A stretch of 38,876 nt of DNA from Candidatus Mailhella excrementigallinarum (GCA_944324075.1 CALUUZ010000028.1:1-38876); one strand, 5' to 3'. Numbered from the stretch's first letter, positions 26,946-36,415 are shown. Translations and numbers: made by a program. Notes: generated by a model from the sequence alone, not told the origin.

Positions 26946-26958
26946 CGCTGTTCAACCG

Positions 26959-26986
26959 GCGTCCCGGTTTCGCCCGGGGCGCTTTT
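26959..26986 (+). terminator. recA terminator
   Basis: GCGTCCCGG (26959-26967) pairs with CCGGGGCGC (26974-26982) with one G-T pair, followed by TTTT at 26983-26986. It lies 14 nt after the recA stop and just before alaS, so alaS is fed by read-through or an unseen promoter. Confidence 0.65.
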
Positions 26987-27001
26987 CGTTTGGGGAAACG
27001 T

Positions 27002-29662
27002 ATGCTTACCGCCAAGGAAATTCGTAAAAGGTATCTGGACTTCTTCAAGAGACAGGGGCATGCCGTGGTGCCCTCTTCTTCCCTTGTGCCGCGCGACGAT
27101 CCGACGCTGCTGTTCACCAATGCGGGCATGGTGCAGTTCAAGAAGTGTTTTCTGGGACAGGAGATCCGCCCCTACAGGCGTGCGACGACTGCCCAGAAGT
27201 GTCTGCGCGTGAGCGGCAAGCACAACGATCTGGAAAATGTGGGCCGTACCGCGCGCCACCATACCTTCTTTGAAATGCTGGGGAATTTTTCCTTCGGCGA
27301 CTACTTCAAGGAAGACGCCATCCGCTGGGCCTGGCAGTTCGTTACCGAGGAGCTGGGACTGCCCAGGGAAAAGCTGCATGTCACCGTATTCAGGGAAGAT
27401 GACGAGGCGTTTGAACTGTGGCGGAAGATCGCCGGTCTGACGCCGGATCGCATCACCCGCATGGGCGAGAAGGACAATTTCTGGACCATGGGCGATACCG
27501 GCCCCTGCGGTCCCTGCTCGGAAATATACATTGATCAGGGCGAGGACATGGCCTGCGGGCCGGACTGCGGCATCGGCAGGTGCGATTGCGATCGCTTTCT
27601 GGAAATCTGGAATCTGGTGTTCACCCAGTTCGATCAGCTTCCCGACGGCCGCCGCGTGCCGCTGGAGCATCCCAACATCGACACCGGGATGGGGCTGGAA
27701 CGCGTGGCCGCCGTGTGCCAGGGCAAGCGCTCGAACTTCGACTGCGATCTGTTCCTTGATCTTATCGAATACACCGCCTCCGTCGCGGGCGTGACATACA
27801 GCCACAGCGCGCCGGACACCAATGACGTGGATACGGCCCTGCGCGTCATTGCGGATCACAGCCGCGCCGCCGCCTTCCTCATTTCCGAAGGCATCCTGCC
27901 TTCAAACGAGGGCCGGGGCTATGTGCTCCGCCGCCTCATCCGCCGTGCGCTGCGCTTCGGTACGCTGATGGGCCTGCATGAAGCCTTCATGTACAAGTCC
28001 GTGTCCAGGGTTGTGGACCTGATGGGTGAAGCCTATCCGGAACTGGCGGGCAACGCCGGTTTTCTGGAGCGGGTGGTGCACGAGGAGGAGGATCGTTTCC
28101 GCCTGACCCTGGACAAGGGGCTGGCCCTGCTGGAAGACGAACTCGCCGCGCTGGAAAAGACGGGCGGCAGTGTCGTTTCCGGGGAAGTGGCCTTCCGCCT
28201 GTATGACACCTACGGCTTCCCGCTTGACATTGTGGAAGACGTCGCCGTGAAACGGGGCTTTTCCGTGGATACCGAAGGGTTTGCGGGGCGCATGAGGGAG
28301 CAGAGGGAACGCGCCCGCGCCGCCCGCAGAGACAGGGGCGGCAGCGATATCCTGACCCGCTTCCAGGCGCTTCAGGATGAAGGCGTGCAGTCCGAATTTT
28401 TTGGATATGACGCTTTGTGCGGCAAAAGCCGCGTGGTGGCGCTCCTGGATGAGGATGCCCTGCCGGTGGACGCGCTGCCTTCCGGTTCCAGAGGTTATGT
28501 TGTTACCGGGCGCACGCCGTTCTACGGCGCGTCCGGCGGCCAGACCGGCGATACCGGACTGCTGGAGTTCCCCGGCGGCCGGGCCGAGGTTGTGGATACC
28601 ATCAGGCCGCTGCAGAAGATTATCGCGCATCATGTGGAAGTGAAGGAAGGTGAAATCCTGCCTGAACAGGAAGTCAGTCTGACGGTACAGGAAGGCGCGC
28701 GCATGGCCGCCGCCCGCAATCATACCTGCACCCATCTGCTGCATGCCGCGCTGCGCAGGGTGCTGGGCACTCATGTGCATCAGGCCGGCTCTCTGGTCGC
28801 GCCGGATCGTCTGCGTTTCGACTTCTCCCATATTGCGGCGGTAACGCCGGAGGAACTGGCCGCCGTTGAGGAAGAGGTGAACCGCCTCATTCTGGCGGAT
28901 TATCCCGTTTCCACCAGAGAAATGGCGCATGAGGCGGCCGTGGCTTCCGGCGCCATGGCGCTGTTTGATGAAAAATACGGCGAAACAGTGCGCGTGGTTT
29001 CCGTGGGCGAGGACGGGGCCGACCCCGCTTCCGTGGAGCTGTGCGGCGGCACGCACCTTTCCCGCACCGGACAGGCGGGCTGTTTCGCGATTCTTTCGGA
29101 ATCCGGCGTGGCGGCCGGCGTGCGCCGCATCGAAGCGGCCACCGGCTGGAACGCGCTGAGACTGCTCCGGGAACAGCGCCGGGAACTGGCTGAACTTGCG
29201 GCCCAGCTCAAGGGACGTCCCGGCGAACTGGCTTCCCGCGTGGATGTCCTGCAGAAAGAGAACAGGACTCTGCGCAAGGAGCTGGAAAAGGCCCAGTCAC
29301 GATCCGGCGGTTCAGGCAACATCATGGAGGCCGCGGTCGAGGCGGGCGGCGTCAGGCTGCTGGCCGTAAAGGTGGGGAGCATGGGCATGAAGGCCCTGCG
29401 CGAACTCATGGATGACGTGCGTTCAAGACTTCCTTCGGGTGTGGCCTGCCTGGCTGCCGAAGACAGCGGCAAGGCGCAGATTATTCTGTATGTCTCCCGG
29501 GATCTGCACGACCGCTTTACCGCGCCGGAGCTGATCCGGGCCATTGCCGCTCCGGTGGGCGGTTCCGGCGGCGGTCGTCCGGATATGGCCCAGGCCGGAG
29601 GAACCAATCCCGCCGGCATCGACGAAGCCCTTGCCCTTCTGAAGGCGAAACTGGAAGCATAA
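27002..29662 (+). CDS. alaS: Alanyl-tRNA synthetase
   Basis: 886 residues from ATG 27002 (GGGG upstream). The N-terminal class II core has [13 protein letters not shown], the motif 1/2 region [23 protein letters not shown] and [10 protein letters not shown] (motif 3). The editing domain carries the zinc/catalytic set H574xxxH578 ([13 protein letters not shown]) and C681GGTH685. The C-terminal oligomerisation/DHHA1 part ends with [15 protein letters not shown]. Complete and ordinary. recA followed by alaS is a common bacterial order (elsewhere with recX between; none here). Confidence 0.98.
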   Translation: MLTAKEIRKRYLDFFKRQGHAVVPSSSLVPRDDPTLLFTNAGMVQFKKCFLGQEIRPYRRATTAQKCLRVSGKHNDLENVGRTARHHTFFEMLGNFSFGDYFKEDAIRWAWQFVTEELGLPREKLHVTVFREDDEAFELWRKIAGLTPDRITRMGEKDNFWTMGDTGPCGPCSEIYIDQGEDMACGPDCGIGRCDCDRFLEIWNLVFTQFDQLPDGRRVPLEHPNIDTGMGLERVAAVCQGKRSNFDCDLFLDLIEYTASVAGVTYSHSAPDTNDVDTALRVIADHSRAAAFLISEGILPSNEGRGYVLRRLIRRALRFGTLMGLHEAFMYKSVSRVVDLMGEAYPELAGNAGFLERVVHEEEDRFRLTLDKGLALLEDELAALEKTGGSVVSGEVAFRLYDTYGFPLDIVEDVAVKRGFSVDTEGFAGRMREQRERARAARRDRGGSDILTRFQALQDEGVQSEFFGYDALCGKSRVVALLDEDALPVDALPSGSRGYVVTGRTPFYGASGGQTGDTGLLEFPGGRAEVVDTIRPLQKIIAHHVEVKEGEILPEQEVSLTVQEGARMAAARNHTCTHLLHAALRRVLGTHVHQAGSLVAPDRLRFDFSHIAAVTPEELAAVEEEVNRLILADYPVSTREMAHEAAVASGAMALFDEKYGETVRVVSVGEDGADPASVELCGGTHLSRTGQAGCFAILSESGVAAGVRRIEAATGWNALRLLREQRRELAELAAQLKGRPGELASRVDVLQKENRTLRKELEKAQSRSGGSGNIMEAAVEAGGVRLLAVKVGSMGMKALRELMDDVRSRLPSGVACLAAEDSGKAQIILYVSRDLHDRFTAPELIRAIAAPVGGSGGGRPDMAQAGGTNPAGIDEALALLKAKLEA

Positions 29663-29827
29663 CGCGCAAAGACGCCTTTCGGATTATCGGAGATCACAAG
29701 ATGAAAAGGGGAAGACGGCATGGCTCACTCTGCCGGGCAAGAGCAGCCGTCGCCGTCTTCCCTCCCCCTGAAACTGTGCGTGATGTTGGAATGTTCCGGA
29801 AGTCGAACAGAGCGGGATTCTGCCGCA

Positions 29828-30075
29828 GTGTCCCCTGTCCGGTTCGCCGCTGGCGGATTGCGGCTGCTCCGGTGTCGCTGCGTCCCTGGCGTCAGCGCGA
29901 AACGCTTTGCGGATAAGGAGAGCAGAGATGAGTCTCGCTCCGCTCAATGTTCGGAATCCTTTGGGGGAGCATTTTCAAAACGGAAATGTCCCAGACGCGT
30001 GATTTTCGTGCCTTTCCGTACAAGCCGTTTTGCTGCCCGGACAGCGCGGATTCCGCGAAGCGGGGGCATCATTCT
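29828..30075 (-). repeat. Composite intergenic repeat, copy between alaS and the acetyltransferase gene
   Basis: Read on the minus strand it has the module from 302-375 (30000-30065 here), an imperfect GAGCATTTTC palindrome (29971-29995), the 30-nt block 29907-29936 that is exactly the inverse of 24142-24171, the CGCGCTGACGCCAGGGA block, and degenerate CCGGTGTCGCTGC and CCTGTCCGG modules. It fills most of the gap 29663-30068 and overlaps the end of the next gene by a few bases. No other gene is visible in the gap. Confidence 0.7.
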
Positions 30076-30758
30076 GCCGTTGAATACGCAGTATCCGGTG
30101 TTAAAGGGGACTCGTCCACACCGTCCGCTTCTTCCTGCATGTCATTGAACAGTTTTGCCGTGTGCCAGCCGTCGGCTGCGGCGTGGTGTACGCAGACCGC
30201 CACGGGCAGCGCCGTGCGCCCGGCTCTTGTCTCGTACCTGCCGAAGCGGATCAGCGGGAAAAGCAGCGGAGATTCCTCCCACGAGTCGAGGGAAAACGAT
30301 GTGAAGCGCAGCCACGGCAGGGCGGAGACGGAACAGAAATTCGGCGGACGCCCGGGCCGTGCGCAGAGCCCCTTCACTTCACGGTATGTTTCCATGTCTG
30401 CGCGCACGGCGTCGTAAAATATCATTCTGTTTTCGTGATAGTCGCTCCAGATATCGGAAAAGGTGTGGTCGTCGGCGTGAAAAATGGTGTAGGACGGCAC
30501 GACGACACTCCACCAGCCGGGGGAACCGTCCGAGTCATACGCCATGCGGAACTCGCGGCTGCGGTTCACCGCCCTCATGATTACATGCAGAAACAGCGGG
30601 AAAAATTTCAGCCCGCGGTCAAGTCTGAATTCCATGAGCCGTGTGACGTCTACTTCTGCATTCAGCGTATAGCGGCACTTGATCCGATCCCGGAAATACA
30701 GAAAATGCTCCGCTCGTTCCCAGGTGGAAAAATCCGCTTTTTCAAACAGGGCTTCCAT
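30069..30758 (-). CDS. Chloramphenicol acetyltransferase (CatA) family protein
   Basis: 229 residues from ATG 30758, preceded by GGAGG. Family features: N-terminal WERAEHFLYF, the YTLNAEVDVTRLMEF block, FFPLFLHVIMRAVN, FRMAYDSDGSPGWWSVVVPSYTIFH and the catalytic VCVHHAAADGWHTAKLFND (HHxxxDG). The fold is a trimeric acetyl-CoA-dependent O-acetyltransferase. Length is slightly above classical CatA (about 215-220). Many chromosomal members do not give resistance, and the neighbour here is a ferredoxin gene rather than a mobile element, so the substrate is open. It lies 74 nt after the EFR1 gene and is likely co-transcribed. Confidence 0.9.
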   Translation of the reverse strand: MEALFEKADFSTWERAEHFLYFRDRIKCRYTLNAEVDVTRLMEFRLDRGLKFFPLFLHVIMRAVNRSREFRMAYDSDGSPGWWSVVVPSYTIFHADDHTFSDIWSDYHENRMIFYDAVRADMETYREVKGLCARPGRPPNFCSVSALPWLRFTSFSLDSWEESPLLFPLIRFGRYETRAGRTALPVAVCVHHAAADGWHTAKLFNDMQEEADGVDESPLTPDTAYSTAE

Positions 30759-30832
30759 CTCTCCTCCTTTTTTTCGATGGAGCGGCGCAAGGGGATAGGG
30801 TGCCCGATCTGTCTGTCCGTGCCGAAACCGCG

Positions 30833-31636
30833 TCACGCCGGAAAGAAGGAATTTCCCCTGCGTTTCGGGCAGAGCGGGGCAAGCTTTTCGGTAACAGCCC
30901 GGATCATGGCTTCATCCGCACGGCGTGCGCCGTGCGGACAGATGTTCACGCAGCGCATGCAGGAAATGCAGCGCCAGGGGTTCACCATGGCCGGATCGTT
31001 TTCGTCTATGGCGCGGGTAGGACATTTCTGCGCGCACAGGCCGCACCTGACGCAATGGTTGTTGTCCACTGTCTGGGGCAGGGGAGAAGGTCTGAACAGA
31101 CGGTAGGGACGGTTTCCGGGCACAGAGGGCACAGGCGGCAGGGCGTGGGCGGATGAGGCCAGAATCCTTCCGATGGAGGAAGCGAACGCGGCGAGGTCCT
31201 TTTCATCGTCGGCGTCGGGGCGTCCGGCGGCGTACACGGGCGCAATGGTATGTTCGGCCACGCAGGCCGCCGCCGCGATAGGCAGGAACCCCTGTTTTTC
31301 CGCGATGTCCTTCATTTCCAGCAGGGCATCATCAAAGGCCCGGCTGCCGTAGCTGACCACGAGAATGGCGGGAGTTTCTTTTCCGCGGCACAGCATCAGG
31401 CGCTGGGCGGCGGGATAGGGCAGACGGCCGCCGTATACCGGAGCGGCCAGAATGGTCAGATCCGAGGGGCCGAAAACGAGCGCGGGGCTGGCCTGGGAAA
31501 AGTCCGTGATGTCGTGTTCGGCGGGAACGCCCGGCAGGGAAAGCTCCTTCGTCACATTGCCGCCCAGCATCCGCGTGATGGCGCGGGTATGAAAGACAGG
31601 GCTGAAAAAAACGAGATGAAGATGTTCGATATTCAT
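30833..31636 (-). CDS. EFR1-type flavodoxin/ferredoxin protein
   Basis: 267 residues from ATG 31636 (GAGG at 7 nt). The N-terminal half is flavodoxin-like (HLHLVFFSPVFHTRAITRML, LTILAAPVYGGRLPYPAAQRL, AILVVSYGSRAFDDALLEM). The C-terminal part holds two 4Fe-4S sites, CVRCGLCAQKCP and CISCMRCVNICP. This EFR1 arrangement is common in anaerobes. The protein is soluble and should move electrons between FMN and clusters; its partners are unknown. First gene of a leftward pair with the CatA-like protein, divergent from the DNA methyltransferase (166-nt gap). Confidence 0.9.
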   Translation of the reverse strand: MNIEHLHLVFFSPVFHTRAITRMLGGNVTKELSLPGVPAEHDITDFSQASPALVFGPSDLTILAAPVYGGRLPYPAAQRLMLCRGKETPAILVVSYGSRAFDDALLEMKDIAEKQGFLPIAAAACVAEHTIAPVYAAGRPDADDEKDLAAFASSIGRILASSAHALPPVPSVPGNRPYRLFRPSPLPQTVDNNHCVRCGLCAQKCPTRAIDENDPAMVNPWRCISCMRCVNICPHGARRADEAMIRAVTEKLAPLCPKRRGNSFFPA

Positions 31637-31802
31637 GACGGACCTCGGTAAGGGGGGAGGAGAGATAGACAGTGTAAGCGGCGGGGAAGCTTCTGTCCAC
31701 AACACGGGCGGGCGGAATGCCGCTTGCCTTGTCCGGCGGATATGCTCTAGAACAGAATGCCGCGGCGGCAGAAAATTCCCGTATATTTTTACAGGGTTCA
31801 GC

Positions 31803-32681
31803 ATGATTGATATCTATTTCGGCGACAATCTCCCGGTACTGCGGGACATGGCGGCGGGGGCCGTCAATCTGATCTACATTGATCCTCCCTTCAATACGGG
31901 CAAGGCGCAGCGGCGCACCAGCCTGAGCACCATACGGGATGAGGAAGGGGATCGGGTGGGCTTCAAGGGAAGGCGCTACAAGACCGTCCGTCTGGAAACG
32001 CGGGGGTATAATGACAGCTTCACGAATCTGCCCGCCTTTCTGCGCCCGCGTCTGGAGGAAGCGCGGCGCGTTCTGGCGGACGATGGCAGCATGTTTTTCC
32101 ATATTGACTATCGTGAGTCCCACTACTGCAAGGTCATGCTGGATGAGATTTTCGGCCGGGACTCTTTCATCAACGAGATCATCTGGGCTTATGACTACGG
32201 GGCGAGATCAAGAACACGCTGGTCAACCAAGCATGACACTATTCTGTGGTATGCGAAGAATCCCGAATCCTATGTCTTTGATTATGAAAGCATAGACCGT
32301 ATTCCCTACATGGCGCCGGGGCTGGTGGGACCGGAAAAGGCCGCCCGCGGCAAGACGCCCACGGACGTCTGGTGGCATACCATCGTCAGTCCCAACGGCA
32401 GGGAAAAGACGGGCTATGCCACGCAGAAACCGCTGGGCATCCTGCGGCGTATCGTGAAGGTGCATTCCCGGCCGGGGGACATGCTGTGTGATTTTTTTGC
32501 CGGAAGCGGCAGTTTCGGCGCAGCGGCGCTGGAGCTGGGGCGCGACTGCGTGCTGGTGGACGAGAACCCCGAAGCCCTGCGCGTCATGGAACGGCGCTTC
32601 GCCGGAGAGGACGTGCGCTGGCACGGCTGGCCGCCCGATTTTTCCGCAGCCGGGGGCGGGGACAGCCCGGAGGGGAGGTGA
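31803..32681 (+). CDS. Solitary beta-class DNA methyltransferase (N6-adenine or N4-cytosine)
   Basis: 292 residues from ATG 31803; the frame is open upstream but begins to match the family only here. Motif IV comes first (YIDPPFNTG, residues about 24-32) and the AdoMet motif FAGSGSFGAAALELGRDCVLVD comes near the end, the permuted order of beta-class amino-methyltransferases; GYATQKP is motif X. DPPF is compatible with adenine or cytosine-N4 methylation. No restriction endonuclease, specificity subunit or Vsr gene lies nearby, so it is an orphan methyltransferase or part of a regulatory methylation. It lacks the C-terminal extension of CcrM-type enzymes. Specificity cannot be read from sequence. 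Confidence 0.9.
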   Translation: MIDIYFGDNLPVLRDMAAGAVNLIYIDPPFNTGKAQRRTSLSTIRDEEGDRVGFKGRRYKTVRLETRGYNDSFTNLPAFLRPRLEEARRVLADDGSMFFHIDYRESHYCKVMLDEIFGRDSFINEIIWAYDYGARSRTRWSTKHDTILWYAKNPESYVFDYESIDRIPYMAPGLVGPEKAARGKTPTDVWWHTIVSPNGREKTGYATQKPLGILRRIVKVHSRPGDMLCDFFAGSGSFGAAALELGRDCVLVDENPEALRVMERRFAGEDVRWHGWPPDFSAAGGGDSPEGR

Positions 32682-32759
32682 GCGGAACGCCCGGGGCGCT
32701 CCGCTCACGGTTTTGAGGAGCCGCATTGAGAGAATTCACTTTGCATTGCTCGGCATCTG

Positions 32760-32909
32760 ACAGAGCGCGGTTCATCCCTGTTCTCCCTCTCCGTAAAGTT
32801 CTCCGCGCTGGCGGCCGGGGATTCCGCGAAGTTTCCCCTGTCCGGCGTCGCCGCAATTCACTCGCGGCATGACGCTCCGGCTTCAGACGTGAGGCCTGCG
32901 GGCCGGAAC
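32760..32909 (+). repeat. Composite intergenic repeat, copy between the methyltransferase and WcbI-like genes
   Basis: Holds a diverged form of the CTCATCTCTGCTCTCC...CGCGCTGRCGGCC block (32766-32820), ATTCCGCGAAG, CCTGTCCGG, CGTCGCCGCAATTCAC and the terminal module 32874-32909 (GCTCCGGCTTCAGACGTGAG, CCTGCGGGCCGGAAC). Same order as the copies at 24103, 29828 (inverted) and 35307 (inverted). It fills the gap 32682-32994. Confidence 0.7.
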
Positions 32910-32994
32910 ACGGGGGGGCGGTGGCGGATACGTTCAGTCAGAAGATGCTCCAGAAAGCCGGATTCTGCCGGAAAGGGAGGGGGCGTCGGGATTT

Positions 32995-33873
32995 TTACAG
33001 CACGCCTTCCGCGTGATGCCGGTTTGCCTCCGCCACATGGGGGTGGAATTCGTAGAAGTTGTAATAGGCCATGGCTACGTCCTCAATACTGTGGCGGACA
33101 TTGGCCAGCAGGAAATATTCCTGCCCCGGAAAACGGAACAGCCGATGCGCCCGGGTGATAACGGGCCAGCGGTTGAAGCCGAAACTTTCCACTTCAAGCG
33201 GTGTTTCCGCGGGGAGCGGCGGCAGATCGAGAGCTTCCAGCGTGCGGTTGCGCAGCAGAGCCAGCACTTCGTCCGCCGGGTGCATGCCGCTGTGGAACAG
33301 TCTGCGCGCCGTATAGTGCCGCGCCACATAATCCCCGGTGGGAATATCCACCCCCTGTTCCCGCTTCGCATAGCGCTCCAGGGAGGCCGCCACGTTCTCC
33401 AGCATGGCTCTGGGCCCGAACATGGGGTGGGACAGATAGATCCGTTCCACCTCGAAAATGGAAACGCCCCTGACATAGCAGGCGAAAATAATCCTGCTGT
33501 CCCAGTCTTGTACGGGCGCGAAGCGCAGCCGCGTCTTGCCGGAAAGCCAGCATACGTCGGGAAAGTAGCCCCCGAAATCCGGCGCGGAAAAGGTGAGCAG
33601 CTTCTGGCCGGGAGAGAGGCGGTCACGGAGCTGCCTCGTATTGCAGGGACCGAAGCTGAACAGCGGCTGGCTCAGGATGATGTCACAGGAAAGTGCGCGC
33701 CGCGCCAGACGTTCCAGTTCGGTATCCCTGTCCGGCAGGCGGGCGATTTCATAGACTGTGGGCATGTATACGAGGGCATAACGCTCCGTCAGTTCCGCAT
33801 GTGCCGCGAGCATCATCTGAAGCCGGTACGCGACGCAGTTGCCCAGCACGCAGATACGTTTGCGTTCGTTCAT
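32995..33873 (-). CDS. WcbI-like polysaccharide biosynthesis protein
   Basis: 292 residues from ATG 33873 (GGAG at 6 nt). The start RICVLGNCVAYRLQMMLAAH, the SQPLFSFGPCNTRQLRD block, the LLTFSAPDFGGYFPDVCWL block and the C-terminal NRWPVITRAHRLFRFPGQ match the WcbI family, a CoA-binding protein of capsule clusters thought to be an acyltransferase. The start overlaps the stop of the MATE gene in an ATGA, so the two are translationally coupled, which is unusual company for either. A role in envelope glycan modification is inferred from the family only. Confidence 0.7.
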   Translation of the reverse strand: MNERKRICVLGNCVAYRLQMMLAAHAELTERYALVYMPTVYEIARLPDRDTELERLARRALSCDIILSQPLFSFGPCNTRQLRDRLSPGQKLLTFSAPDFGGYFPDVCWLSGKTRLRFAPVQDWDSRIIFACYVRGVSIFEVERIYLSHPMFGPRAMLENVAASLERYAKREQGVDIPTGDYVARHYTARRLFHSGMHPADEVLALLRNRTLEALDLPPLPAETPLEVESFGFNRWPVITRAHRLFRFPGQEYFLLANVRHSIEDVAMAYYNFYEFHPHVAEANRHHAEGVL

Positions 33874-35222
33874 GCGGCGCTCCCGGCGGGCGCGCGGAAT
33901 TTTTCCGCCCATTTCATGCTGCGCCAGCGCCGCGCGAGCAGCAGCGCCCGGATGAGTTCATCCAGGGTGAAGGCCGCCCACATGCCGATAAGCCCCCAGC
34001 CCAGGGTAATGCCGAATACATAGCTCAGCGCGGTGGCCACACTCCACATCACAGTGACTCCGACAAGAAAGACATAGCCAGAGTCGCTGGCGGAACGCAG
34101 CATGAAGCCTGCCAGAATATTCACCGGCCGCCCGAATTCCAGCAGAATGTCCACGAACAGGATGATGACGCAGAGATGGATGATCTCCGGGTTGCCTGTC
34201 AGCAGCGGCACGATGAAGCGGCCGAGCAGCGCCGTGACGGCGGAAATGCTTACCGTCACGGCAAGCGCGGCCCTGAAGCAGAACCGGCCCATCCTGTAGG
34301 CGGCCTCGATGCGGTGCCTGCCGATGAGCCAGCCTACCAGAATGGAGCCGCCCTGTCCGATGGCGCTGGCGAAGAGATAGGAGAACATGATGATGTTCAC
34401 GCAGTAGGTGCGGGCGGCCAGAGCCTCGTTGCCCAGTTTGTTGATGAAAAAGGTGATGACAAGTTGCGAGAACTGGTAGGAAAAGAACTCTCCCGCGGCG
34501 GGAAGGCCGATGGCCAGCAGTTCTTTCAGCCTGCCGAAGGGAAAAGGGCGGAAGAGACGGAGGGGGATGCGCACGCCCTTGCGGAACAGGATGAAGGCCA
34601 GCAGGCAGAGCGCCACGGCGCGGCAGGCGGAGGTGGAGATGGCCGCCCCGGTCACCCCCAGGGCAGGCGCTCCGAAGTGTCCGAAAATCAGCGTATAATT
34701 GCCCGCCATGTTCAGAAGGTTCATGAGCAGGGTGACGAGCATGGGATATGAAGCCATTTCCATGCTGCGCAATACAGCCGAAATGGTGAAGGCCAGTCCC
34801 TGCAGAAAGGCCATGCCGCCCACGATGCGCATGTACGAAGCCGCATCGGCCATGAGATCCGCCCGGATGCCCATGAGGCTCAGAACAGGTTCCGCGAACA
34901 CAGCCAGAGCGGCGCTTACGGCAAGACCGGAAATTCCGTTGAACAGCAGGGAAATGCCGATGATGCGCGTGACATTTTCCGGGTCGCGTGCCCCCCTGTA
35001 GCGCGCGCAGAGCACGGTGGTTCCTGCCGTGAACACCTCGAAAACGAGAAAAACCATGTTCAGTATCTGGGCGTCCACGCCCACCGCCGCCACGGCGTTG
35101 TCCGAGTGCTGGCTGAGCATGATGACATCCACGGCGCTGAGCAGCATGATCAGAAGAAGCTCCACAAAGATGGGGCTGGTCAGGCTGAAGAGCTGACGGC
35201 GCAGATGAGCGGCGGTATGCAT
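33870..35222 (-). CDS. MATE-family transporter
   Basis: 450 residues from ATG 35222 (GGAGG at 7 nt). About twelve membrane helices in two similar halves: the first begins QLFSLTSPIFVELLLIMLLSAVDVIMLS, with a GTTVLCARYRGARD loop after helix 2; the second begins LLAIGLPAAGEFFSYQFSQLVI, with GGSILVGWLIGR. This is the standard MATE pattern: Na+ or H+ driven export of cationic compounds, or lipid-linked glycan flipping in the wider MOP superfamily. Coupling to the WcbI-like gene makes the second option worth noting. Confidence 0.92.
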   Translation of the reverse strand: MHTAAHLRRQLFSLTSPIFVELLLIMLLSAVDVIMLSQHSDNAVAAVGVDAQILNMVFLVFEVFTAGTTVLCARYRGARDPENVTRIIGISLLFNGISGLAVSAALAVFAEPVLSLMGIRADLMADAASYMRIVGGMAFLQGLAFTISAVLRSMEMASYPMLVTLLMNLLNMAGNYTLIFGHFGAPALGVTGAAISTSACRAVALCLLAFILFRKGVRIPLRLFRPFPFGRLKELLAIGLPAAGEFFSYQFSQLVITFFINKLGNEALAARTYCVNIIMFSYLFASAIGQGGSILVGWLIGRHRIEAAYRMGRFCFRAALAVTVSISAVTALLGRFIVPLLTGNPEIIHLCVIILFVDILLEFGRPVNILAGFMLRSASDSGYVFLVGVTVMWSVATALSYVFGITLGWGLIGMWAAFTLDELIRALLLARRWRSMKWAEKFRAPAGSAA

Positions 35223-35306
35223 GGAGCTTCCTCCGGAACGTCTTTCCTTCCCGTGCGGTTCCCAGAGCGTTTTGCTGTTGAAAGTATCTTCCTGCCGGGA
35301 CTCCAT

Positions 35307-35445
35307 GTTCCGGCCCGCAGGTTTCACGCCTGAAGCCGGAGCTTGACGCCGCAGGTGAATTGCGGCGGCACCGGAGGAGGGGCGTCGCGGCGGAGTCTCG
35401 CTTTGCTCGCTTCCTGGAGCATTTTCAAAACGAAAATGCTCCAGG
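35307..35445 (-). repeat. Composite intergenic repeat, most complete copy (upstream of the MATE gene)
   Basis: On the minus strand the modules run: perfect 14-bp palindrome CCTGGAGCATTTTC/GAAAATGCTCCAGG (35413-35445), GCGAGCAAAGCGAGACTCCGCC, CCCTCCTCCGGTGCCGCCGC, AATTCACCTGCGGCGTC, then GCTCCGGCTTCAGGCGTGAA and CCTGCGGGCCGGAAC (ending at 35307). This gives the reference order for the family. It accounts for most of the gap 35223-35546. Confidence 0.75.
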
Positions 35446-35546
35446 CGGAATGTGCGAACAGCTCTCGCGCCGTTCCCTGCAAGGTGCCGGGGAAGGCGGG
35501 ATCGGCGGCTGCGGATTGAACATGTCTTCCGGCGCAGTCCAGACAT

Positions 35547-35583
35547 GAAACCCCGCGAGGCATTTTCAGCGCCGCGGGGTTTC
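35547..35583 (-). terminator. Terminator after tRNA-Lys(TTT)
   Basis: GAAACCCCGCG (35547-35557) and CGCGGGGTTTC (35573-35583) are perfect inverted arms, 14 nt past the tRNA 3' end on the minus strand, with T-rich outer bases. Confidence 0.75.
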
Positions 35584-35597
35584 TTGAAACGGAAAGT

Positions 35598-35673
35598 TGG
35601 TGGGTCGTGCAGGATTCGAACCTGCGACTCTCTGCTTAAAAGGCAGGTACTCTACCGCCTGAGTTAACGACCC
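35598..35673 (-). tRNA. tRNA-Lys (anticodon TTT)
   Basis: 76 nt on the minus strand including an encoded CCA (35598-35600). Acceptor GGGTCGT/ACGACCC, D arm ACTC/GAGT, anticodon loop CTTTTAA giving TTT, T arm GCAGG/CCTGC with TTCGAAT. Reads AAA and AAG. Confidence 0.97.
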
Positions 35674-35890
35674 GAGATGTGGGTTATTACCTCCAAGGGA
35701 AGGCCAAGTCAAGCAAAAAAGGAGATTGTCCCGGAAATTTGTTTTCGGCATGGAACCTGCCTGATTCAGCCCGCGCCGGTGCCGGATCTCCCGCCGGAAT
35801 CTGCGATACTCTCCTGCAGCGGGCTTGAAATGAGGTTGCCCTTCGCGTCGGGCATACGCGTACCGTGTTATATAGGGCTATATAGCGGGG

Positions 35891-36208
35891 TCAGTTCATG
35901 CAGCGTGCGATACTGAGCAGTTGCTTCAGCCCCGGCTCGCTGCTCTGCTCCACGAGCTGATGGAGCAGATCGCGCATTTCCTTCTCGCTCTTGTACTGCT
36001 CGCTGTTTTCAAACAGTTCGCTCAGAGAGATGTCCAGCGCGTCGGACAGTTTCACAAGGCTGTTCAGGGTGGGAATGCCCTGTCCCCGCTCGATTTCGCC
36101 TATGTGCTGCAGGGAAACGCCCGCAAGCTCCGCCAGCTGTTCCTGGGTAAGCCTGCGCTGTCTGCGCAGGGCGCGCACCTGCTGTCCGAGCGTCATCTGA
36201 ATGTTCAT
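35891..36208 (-). CDS. XRE-family helix-turn-helix regulator
   Basis: 105 residues from ATG 36208 (GGAGG at 6 nt). An HTH_3 domain occupies about 6-62: LGQQVRALRRQRRLTQEQLAELAG, then SLQHIGEIERGQGIPTLNSLVKLSDAL. A short helical tail (KSEKEMRDLLHQLVEQSSEPGLKQLL) may dimerise. It is divergent from the flagellin gene across an AT-rich 263-nt region, so it may control itself, the flagellin gene or both; the location is the only evidence. The gap 35674-35890 toward the tRNA shows no gene. Confidence 0.88.
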   Translation of the reverse strand: MNIQMTLGQQVRALRRQRRLTQEQLAELAGVSLQHIGEIERGQGIPTLNSLVKLSDALDISLSELFENSEQYKSEKEMRDLLHQLVEQSSEPGLKQLLSIARCMN

Positions 36209-36337
36209 GAAAACCTCCATCTCCATCATAAACATTGGGAGAGTGGAGAAATAGCAATTTAAATATATATATTTGCTTATAATTTTTATTATAGTAGGCA
36301 ATTTTGACGCCCCTCCTCTCCTGCTGCGGAAAAAAGT

Positions 36338-36374
36338 GCCGGTTTTCCGGCAGGATCGGCGTCGGAAAACCGGC
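36338..36374. promoter_or_regulatory. 12-bp inverted repeat between the XRE gene and flagellin
   Basis: GCCGGTTTTCCG (36338-36349) and CGGAAAACCGGC (36363-36374) are perfect inverted arms 13 nt apart, about 45-80 bp upstream of the predicted sigma-54 promoter. It could be an activator or XRE binding site, or a hairpin in a longer leader. Confidence 0.4.
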
Positions 36375-36415
36375 AGGAACCGGACGGAAACGGCTAACCG
36401 TCTGAAATATATATT

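Noticed and set aside
30069-30758. Acquired chloramphenicol resistance gene
   Set aside because: The family motif is clear, but no insertion sequence, integron or plasmid feature is nearby, and chromosomal CatA-like proteins often have other substrates.
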